Source: Bathymodiolus brooksi
Taxonomy: Eukaryota; Mollusca; Bivalvia; Mytilida; Modiolidae
Direction of reading: 5' to 3'
Assembly: GCA_963680875.1 (NCBI GenBank)
Contig: OY804585.1
Span: 45,925,414-45,989,413 of the forward strand
DNA: 64,000 nucleotides
Positions 57,869 through 64,000 of the stretch are shown in pieces; within the stretch, counting starts at the first letter, position 1, and each line of letters begins with the position of its first letter. A model generated the notes under the pieces. That model had not been told where the DNA came from and made no database searches. It saw only the letters and a list, made by a program, of their open reading frames with translations. The translations under genes and the position numbers were made by a program.

Positions 57869-58343
57869 CTGTAAATAATCAATTCTAATGGTTGAAATTC
57901 AATATTTATGATCTGTGGTTGTCATTTTTATTTTATTTGTTACAACCAACATTGATGTTTGTGTAGATGTTATCATCTTGTCATCTAACTGGAGATTGGA
58001 CGACAAAAAAATACCTGTGTTTTCCCCCTAACAATTACAACTCTTTAAATTTCAAAAGGACAACATATGTAAAACTTCTATGTAAAATTACAGCCGATTA
58101 CTAGTAAAGATAATAATTATCTTTGTACTTTCATAGTAACAGACATGTTCACTATTTCTTCCAAATCATTTGTATGGAATGTCTGTTTTGATTAAGAATG
58201 ATAAAGAAGACATGTGATTGTTAATTTCTACCTTTTTTGGATTTGCTGATCAGATTTTTAACTTTTTTCTTACTCTGTTTTTTTGGAGTAAAATTCATCA
58301 GTACCTTTGGCTTTAACACTATTAGTTTCAACTGAATACCTAC
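57869..58343. other. Intron, no feature
   Basis: AT-rich intron between exons d and e; nothing else recognised. Confidence 0.6.
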
Positions 58344-58397
58344 CCTTTCATAGACACCGTCAGCTTGGTCTATCAAGTTTTTACACTCTGCAACAAG
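58344..58397 (-). CDS. Unrecognised host gene, exon d
   Basis: Acceptor TTTCTGTTGTAG, 18 codons LVAECKNLIDQADGVYER, donor GTAGGT. Phase 0 at both ends. It is very short, but both splice sites are good and it joins its neighbours in frame. Confidence 0.8.
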
Positions 58398-58679
58398 CTA
58401 CAACAGAAAATAAAAGAAAGATTTATGCATAATTCATCCAAGCAAAATATCTATGGGGAAAAATGACAAATTATATGATGGCTAATAACACATACTACAT
58501 ACTTTTGTGAGAGTATCTGTTGTTTATGATCAATATTGTATGTTTCGTTTGAGTGAAAGAAATTAGAACATAAGAATATTGACTATGTTTGTTTGTTACT
58601 GATTCTATTTGAAAAGGGAAGCCAAGTTCTGTCTACAGAATGATTTATACAATATTATGCAATTATTGACGTCTGTTGA

Positions 58680-58787
58680 GGTTAATATAATAATAAGGAT
58701 CTATCATTCCAAGATATATGATATTTATCGAGGCCAAAGCCGAGGTAAATATCATATACCTTCGAACGATAGATCATTATATTAATC
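58680..58787. mobile_element. Foldback element, about 108 bp
   Basis: GTTAATATAATAATAAGGAT and ATGATCTATCGTTCGAAGG-like complements mirror each other around GAGGCCAAAGCCGAGG. TATATGATATTTATC pairs with GGTAAATATCATATA in the inner stem. Confidence 0.75.
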
Positions 58788-58899
58788 GAAATTAAAAGTC
58801 AGTAACTGTTTTATTGTATGAAATTTATTAATGTCCTCTGGGTCATGTTTTATAAATAGCCATTAAACACTACATGAGTTTTTTTTTGTAAATCTTAAT

Positions 58900-59135
58900 G
58901 GTAACAAGAAAGATTTATGAATACTGCAAAGATTAATTTAGATCACTCCAGAGGAGCCTTTGGAATGTTATATTAACCTCACGTGACACTAAAATTCAAA
59001 GTAGGGGTTTTTCGATTTTAGAGTCATGTGAGGCTAATGTAACTTTCCAAAGGCTCCTCTGGAACAATCATAATTAATCTTTGCACAAATTGAAGGCTTA
59101 GACAGTATTCATAAAGCTCTATCAAGAAAAAACCT
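58900..59135. mobile_element. Foldback element, about 230 bp
   Basis: The inner arms CCAGAGGAGCCTTTGGAATG and its complement CTTTCCAAAGGCTCCTCTGG pair around a centre with CACGTGACACTAAAATTCAA. Outer arms TTTATGAATACTGCAAAGAT and ATCTTTGCA...CAGTATTCATAAA extend the palindrome, with an about 20-bp extra segment on the right. Confidence 0.75.
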
Positions 59136-59197
59136 CATGCTTTTAGCCAATCAGATAAAAGAAATATCTATAGTCATATAATAAATATATATATTAC

Positions 59198-59266
59198 CTC
59201 ATCAAAAGATATAAGAGCTTTCTTCAGGATATCTGGAAGGTTTCCTTGAGCTTCTAAATATGGATA
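59198..59266 (-). CDS. Unrecognised host gene, exon c
   Basis: Acceptor TTGTCTGTTTACAG, 23 codons (YPYLEAQGNLPDILKKALIS then FDE), donor GTAATA. Phase 0 at both ends, predicted amphipathic helix. Confidence 0.85.
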
Positions 59267-59398
59267 CTGTAAACAGACAAAAACCCAACAAAATGATGGA
59301 TTGTTGTGAACAGATAAAAAAACAAAAATGATGGATTGATTATCATCAAGCAGTATTTCAGCTATATTCATGATAGGAGAAGGCTATAAACTATAAAG

Positions 59399-59638
59399 TG
59401 GTTGTCGTGGTTGTGACCGTATGGTAGTTGGATTTACAACTACCTATGTAATCAGTGCCTAACACCACTAATATTGTGATTTTTAATCCTGCTCATAGCG
59501 AGGTGTACTCTATACAACATTACGTGATAAAGTTTGCCAGTGACTTGCGACAAGTGTTCTCCACCAATAAAACTGAGCGCCACGATATAAACTGAAATAT
59601 TGTTGAAAGTGGCATTAAACACCATAACTCTCACCCTA
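59399..59638 (+). mobile_element. SINE-1 copy, plus strand
   Basis: GTGGTTGTCGTGGTTGTGAC head, A-box-like TGGTAGTTGG, damaged B box (GATTTTTAATCCTGC), body and a CATAACTCTCACCCTA tail. A small deletion removes the middle of the body (GACAAGTGTTCTCCACC). Confidence 0.85.
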
Positions 59639-59833
59639 TAAATCATGTACAACTAGGTAAATGCTGGCATTGAAAAGTCTTTGAAGACTGATGTTTTGAT
59701 CTCCACAAGTAAAAGGGAAGATAAATAGAGTCAGACTTTTCAGGGCAAGCAATAACGACTTCCAGCACAAAAAATTTCATTAGGATCTGCTGTAAATTGT
59801 ATGTGCAAGAAGTATTGCTTCTCCTAATGTGAG

Positions 59834-60345
59834 GCATGCTTTTATGTCTAGTATTTAGCAGGAGTTGTGTACAGTAGAAATGCTTTTATGTCTAGTATTT
59901 AGCAGGAGTTGTGTACAGTAGAAATGCTTTTATGTCTAGTATTTAGCAGGAGTTGTGTACATGAGACATGCTTTTATGTCTAGTATTTAGCAGGAGTTGT
60001 GTACAGTAGAAATGCTTTTATGTCTAGTATTTAGCAGGAGTTGTGTACATGAGACATGCTTTTATGTCTAGTATTTAGCAGGAGTTGTATATATGAGACA
60101 TGCTTTTATGTCTAGTATTTAGCAGGAGTTGTGTACAGGAGAAATGCTTTTATGTCTTTTATTTTGCAGGAGTTGTGTACATGAGACCTGCTTTTATGTC
60201 TAGTATTTAGCAGGAGTTGTGCACATGAGACATGTTTTTATGTCTAGTATTTAGCAGGAGTTGTGTACAGGAGACATGCTTTTATGTCTAGTATTTAGCA
60301 GGAGTTGTGTACAGGAGACATGCTTTTATGTCTAATAAATATCAG
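59834..60345 (+). repeat. 44-bp minisatellite, about 11.5 copies
   Basis: Unit ATGCTTTTATGTCTAGTATT, TAGCAGGAGTTGTGTACATG, AGAC, alternating with ACAGTAGAA endings. It lies in a host gene intron. Confidence 0.95.
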
Positions 60346-60649
60346 AAGTTGTGTATTTGATTTGTACCACACAAACAGTTGATACTCATTTTGAGTTGTA
60401 CTAGCAGTAGAGTAATTACTTCCTATTTCTATACGCCTAGGTTCCCTAGTTATATACACATATTGCATTACTATAAACAGGTTAAATTCATGTCAGCATA
60501 ATTACACCTACATCAGATATATATGATTGATAGGTATAAACTTCCTGTGGGCAAATAGCTTTAGCAACATAAAAAGTAACATTAATGCATATTATACACA
60601 CAAGAACTATTTAAAAACTGCTTTGATATAAACCTCATATGAGTTAAGG
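60346..60649. other. Intronic DNA, no feature
   Basis: AT-rich intron sequence; nothing recognised. Confidence 0.5.
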
Positions 60650-61180
60650 GTTATGGTAATGCTGTATAACACCACTTTCAACAATATTTCAGTTATATCG
60701 TGGCGGTCACTTTTATTGGTGGATAGCATGCCCACAGGTTTTTTCATCTGGGGGTACATGTACCCTTTTACCTTCATTTTTGGGGGTGCAATGTACCCTC
60801 TAACTCTTCATTTGGGGGTACAAAGAAAAAGCCACGCAAGGTCATGCACCATGCTGTTTTTTGTAACTATTACAGGTTTTAACAGTAATAGTTCTTCTGA
60901 TTGGACAATTAAAAAATAAGGAGCAAATAGAATTGTGCGATCTATAAATCATATCATCTCACTTAAAATATGCAAGGAACGCTCTGATTGGATAATATTG
61001 CTGAAATTAACTAATCAGAACAACTCTATTATACGTACTTGTGAATTGTAAACAGTGTTCACAACGGGTTCTTTCAATTATACGTGCATGATTTTTATTC
61101 TACGTGAAACACGTACTGCAGTACATGATTGGGCATGCTGTCCGGAGAAAACCACCAACCTGCCTCAAATCACTGACAAC
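60650..61180 (-). mobile_element. SINE-1 copy split by an insertion
   Basis: 60650-60722 (AACACCACTTTCAACAATAT to TTTTATTGGTGGA) and 61140-61180 (TCCGGAGAAAACCACCAACC, CAAATCACTGACAA) are consecutive parts of SINE-1; a dozen bases of the SINE are missing at the junction. Confidence 0.7.
60725..61139. mobile_element. 415-bp element with AGCATGCCCA inverted ends
   Basis: AGCATGCCCA and TGGGCATGCT bound a segment inside the split SINE-1. The left interior has three GGGGGTAC/GGGGGTGC...GTACCCT blocks. The right part has GTGCATG and CACGTACTGCAGTAC palindromes. A target duplication is not visible, so the mechanism is open. Confidence 0.5.
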
Positions 61181-61194
61181 ATTGATCATGGCAG

Positions 61195-61470
61195 TTTAAT
61201 GACTTAAAGCAATATTCTAGCTACATTGTGGCAGTCACTTTAATTGGTCGAGGATACAGGAGCATCCAAAAAAACATAAAGTTTCCACTTTCTATCAAGT
61301 TAATTATAGTAATACTTATTTTTCAATTGAATCTCAACCAGCCAAATTTCTGATGAATGAAAGTTAGTTCACAGTTCAAATATAGAGTGAGTGATTGTTG
61401 TTTAATGCCAACTCAGCAATTTTTCATCTATATCATGGTGAGAACAAGTTAATTCAATGAAATAAAAGTT
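61195..61470 (-). mobile_element. Fragments of SINE-1 and SINE-2
   Basis: 61195-61270 is a diverged SINE-1 3' part (CAATATTCTAGCTACATTGT, GTCACTTTAATTGGTCGAGG). 61384-61460 is the SINE-2 3' end (GAGTGAGTGATTGTTGTTTA, TCATCTATATCATGGTGAGA). Confidence 0.6.
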
Positions 61471-61488
61471 GACTGACAAAAATCTTAC

Positions 61489-61674
61489 ATCTCCTTTCAT
61501 GACTAGGTTCAGGGAGGCCTGCTCCGATGAATTAGATACTCGTGTTGCTAACAGACGGATACACTGTTTAATATTGGCAATTGGGGCCAATCCACAGATT
61601 TCTTTGAACTCTGCCAAAGCCAGCTGGACTGAGTCTCGTAAATCTGTTCCATCTCTTAAGGGTTGTATTGCTAC
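61489..61674 (-). CDS. Unrecognised host gene, exon b (largest visible)
   Basis: Acceptor TTTCATTTTAG, 62 codons beginning VAIQPLRDGTDLRDSVQLAL and containing FKEICGLAPIANIKQCIRLL and NSSEQASLNLVMKGD, donor GTAAGA. Phase 0 at both ends. Predicted helical, with a repeated hydrophobic pattern. It joins exon a upstream and exon c downstream. I considered BAR-like or armadillo-like helical proteins but nothing specific supports either. Confidence 0.85.
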
Positions 61675-61715
61675 CTAAAATGAAATCAATATGTACAAAT
61701 GTTTACCGTTATCAT

Positions 61716-61831
61716 GGCTCACCACACTTCCAAAAAATAGAGAGATTTGACTTCTCCCTTGAAGAACATCAGAGAGAAGTGAAGGTATGACAGAGAGACT
61801 TCGCCCACTTCGCCTGGTTTGGTGCTGCCTG
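61716..61831. mobile_element. Short relative of the CAGGGCTCACCA MITE
   Basis: GGCTCACCACAC at the left and GACTTCGCCCACTTCGCCTG then GTTTGGTGCTGCCTG at the right match the ends of 29280-29687; the interior is mostly deleted. Confidence 0.65.
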
Positions 61832-62147
61832 TCGTTATTAAATATTACTAAGACCTATTCCCTCTTTGCGATAAACGCAGTTATCGGTCGTTAATTGACT
61901 TACATCCCCCTGTGAATAAGTAATAAATGATAGCTACGTCAGGAGAAAAGTTACAACTGTAGGGAATATTCATTATCACAAAGTTAAATGTCAAACGAAA
62001 TTACAAAAAGTGAATTTCCTAGCAACATTAAGTACCTCATTTTCTGTGTTCATGAATAGAATTATGGACATTTCCTTGTCACATTAACTACCTCATTTAA
62101 TATGACCATGAACAAAGATATGGGCATTTCTTTGTCACATTAGGTAC

Positions 62148-62249
62148 CTTAAAAGTTTCATCGACACTTTTAACACCAACTGATTTCATACTAGTGTAGT
62201 CTTTCTTCTTCTTTGTTTTCTTTACAGACATTCCTCTTCTGTGACTTTT
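62148..62249 (-). CDS. Unrecognised host gene, exon a (most 5' visible)
   Basis: Acceptor ATAAATTTTTCAG, 34 codons beginning KSHRRGMSVKKTKKKKDYTS and continuing MKSVGVKSVDETFK, donor GTACCT. Phase 0 at both ends. The KKTKKKK run could be a nuclear import or membrane-contact patch. No start codon context is visible, so earlier exons must exist upstream (higher coordinates). Confidence 0.8.
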
Positions 62250-62389
62250 CTGAAAAATTTATAAATTCAGATGACAGTCTGTGTGACAACAAATACACAC
62301 TTGTCGGATGGGGCATTAAACGGATATGGTTGCCAATGTTGCACTAAATACTCAGTTGCCATTTTCCATAAGTAGTTTATACAAAATCA

Positions 62390-62580
62390 ACCCCGCTCAG
62401 TTTGAATCTCGCTCATGGCGAGATGTACCGATACAACATTATGTGATTTTATATTATAAGCTTCTCAGTGACTTGCGACAGGTCAGTGGTTTTCTCCAGG
62501 TACTCCGGTTTTCTCCATCAATAAAACTGACCGCCACAATAAAACTGAAATATTGTTGAAAGTGGCATTAAACACAATAA
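62390..62580 (+). mobile_element. SINE-1 copy, plus strand, head damaged
   Basis: B-box-like GTTTGAATCTCGC, then GCGAGATGTACCGATACAAC, AGTGACTTGCGACAGGTCAG, CATCAATAAAACTGACCGCC and GAAATATTGTTGAAAGTGG. The A-box region is replaced by unrelated sequence. Confidence 0.8.
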
Positions 62581-62599
62581 ATCTAAAAACCTAATGTTA

Positions 62600-63007
62600 C
62601 TAGTACCCCCGCTCCCCAGATCTGTCTAACCTATTTCCATAACCAAAACATTACTGATTGTTCTGACCAAAAATGAAAGGGACCCTCCTCTCTTCACCGG
62701 TAAGCTGCTGATAAAATTTCAAAACATTCTGAGAAACACTACTCAAGTTATCATACGACATAGGGTAAAAATCCTATTTGCCGTCATATCAAGTCCAATA
62801 ACTCTGGAACGGCAAAAGTGAAAATCGTCAAAAATGAAAGGGATCCTCCTCTCTTCACCAGTAAACAGCTGATAAAATTAAAAAATATTCTAAGAAACAC
62901 AACTCAAGTTATCGTAAGACATAGGATTTGTCTACAGACAGAAGGACAGACGGACGGACATGGTGAAACCAGTATACCCCCCTACAACTTCGTTGCAGGG
63001 GGTATAA
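62600..63007 (+). mobile_element. Tandem-core element, second terminal type (ATACCCCC hairpin)
   Basis: Two diverged units of about 165 bp (AAAAATGAAAGGGACCCTCC, TCTCTTCACCGGTAAGCTGC, ACTCAAGTTATCATACGACA) are followed by GACAGAAGGACAGACGGACG and a hairpin at 62974-63005 (ATACCCCC...CAAC TTC GTTGCAGGGGGTAT) and AA. The likely left end GTACCCCCGCTCCCC near 62604 resembles the hairpin arm. The plan parallels the GCTCACCTGG families with a different terminal sequence. Confidence 0.6.
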
Positions 63008-63309
63008 AAACATAGTCAGCATCTACAAAGTTAAACAGTGATGGATGACAATATTAACCGACTGTATGTACTACTACATTATTGTTTTAACAGTTTTTAC
63101 AACACGTAGATTAAGGGTGAAATGATCCACCGGTGCATCACAATGCTTTCTTTTGCAATCCATGCATACCATTAGAACTCAACTGGGATGATTCTGATGC
63201 GATAACAGTTTGTTTATTAAAAAGTGCACCAAAACGTGAACTCTCTAGAAGTGAAGTAGTAAAAGTATAGTAAACAAAACTTCATACAAATTTCTTGTGT
63301 AGCTCACAA
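63008..63309. other. Unassigned DNA upstream of the visible host exons
   Basis: No splice-bounded frame could be supported, although earlier host exons must lie upstream of 62249. Confidence 0.4.
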
Positions 63310-63460
63310 TCATGAGCAACTGGATTCACCTCGGTTATTAGGTGGCGTCCGCGTTGCTCGTCACCTTTTTAGTTTTCTGTGTTGTATTTTTTGTTTTGTT
63401 TGTCTTCTGTTCAATGTTGCCTTTTTTTTGTATTGTCCAGTCTGTTTTCTCTATTTACAT
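63310..63460 (+). repeat. Weak third copy of the dispersed tail repeat
   Basis: CACCTTTTTAGTTTTCTGTG, TTTTGTTTGTCTTCTG and TTGTCCAGTCTGTTTTC resemble the tails at 18410 and 53125 but are diverged. Confidence 0.35.
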
Positions 63461-64000
63461 GCACAGTTATAACATCAATTCTAAATTTCTTTGTTTGCAC
63501 ATCAATAATTTATATGTATTTTCTGCACACCTAATATTTTTCTGAACATTAAAAAGGTAAAAATAGATAAGGAAAATATTCGCTTATACAGTATATAGCA
63601 TATGGGTACACATATCTATATATTAAAATAATTTTAATTCGGACAAGCCTGCACTATTTAGTAACCAGGGGTTTCAAAGTTTTTTATAATAGGAGGTACT
63701 TCTTAAATTTTAGGAGGTATCTAAAAAATTGGACCAGGGGTCTGGGGCCCGTAAGGGGTTCAGGGGGCTGTGCTCCTGAAATCTAGCATTTTGTGGAACA
63801 AAAAATGTACTTCAGAGACTGCAAAACAATAAGTGTTTTTTAAAGAAAAATCACATTAACTTTCTCTTTAGAGTTCAGATTTCACCAAGACCATGTATAA
63901 TGGATCCCCCCCCCCCTCCCCCCAATTTCTTTATTGAATATTTCAGTTTACAGACTTCATTACCAGTAATTAAACTCATCAAAGACCATTGGCACGGATC
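63461..64000. other. AT-rich DNA ending in repeat debris
   Basis: 63690-63800 (GGTCTGGGGCCCGTAAGGGG, TTCAGGGGGCTGTGCTCC) looks like the interior of a GC-rich MITE of the CAGGGGCGG kind, without visible ends. A C run is at 63907-63922. Confidence 0.35.

Noticed and set aside
57081..57878. 265-codon plus-strand frame of 19-residue repeats, looks like a repetitive protein
   Set aside because: It is the 57-bp array read on the wrong strand; the real exon and donor are on the minus strand and the frame is open only because 57 is a multiple of three.

Overview
The window is AT-rich animal DNA, most probably from a bivalve mollusc. The host gene has short phase-0 exons bounded by GT-AG introns. Around it is a mix of DIRS, Penelope-like, LINE and Tc1 relics, two tRNA-derived SINE families and many tandem-core elements whose ends read GCTCACCTGG...CCAGGTGAGCTAA, a pattern I associate with bivalve genomes. 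The organism call rests on recognition, not on a search. There is no sign of a prokaryotic operon, CRISPR array or phage.

Layout. 1-12.4 kb: a Penelope-type reverse transcriptase relic (982-1926), a scattered 15-mer motif, a minus-strand L1/Tx1-type LINE relic (about 5.3-7.8 kb), and a plus-strand jockey-superfamily LINE relic (8.04-10.38 kb). The last carries two nested DNA elements, each with an exact 9-bp target duplication; the larger holds a fragment of a RecQ-type helicase gene. 12.4-17.6 kb: a tandem-core element cut by a decayed DIRS retrotransposon (gag, RT, RNase H, part of the tyrosine recombinase). 17.7-27 kb: SINEs, a Tc1 transposase relic and minisatellites. 28-44.7 kb: several related tandem-core elements with terminal hairpins, two of which interrupt repeats whose unoccupied form is also present here, plus a 46-copy 50-bp array grown from a SINE head.

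Host gene. Seven exons of one unrecognised minus-strand gene lie at 62249 to 42830 and encode the last 228 residues. All introns are GT-AG and every exon I see is bounded at phase 0. The introns are swollen by a 2.7-kb 22-bp minisatellite, a 57-bp array that repeats an exon's 5' splice site 13 times, SINEs, foldback elements and a 1,577-bp-arm palindrome of a Penelope-like element (46601-49820).

The most noteworthy signals are the splice-donor array, the Penelope palindrome with a 66-bp loop, the gene-fragment-carrying foldback element, the tandem-core element families with matched 5' and 3' ends, and minisatellites born from tRNA-SINE pieces. Most other open frames are chance readings through tandem repeats.
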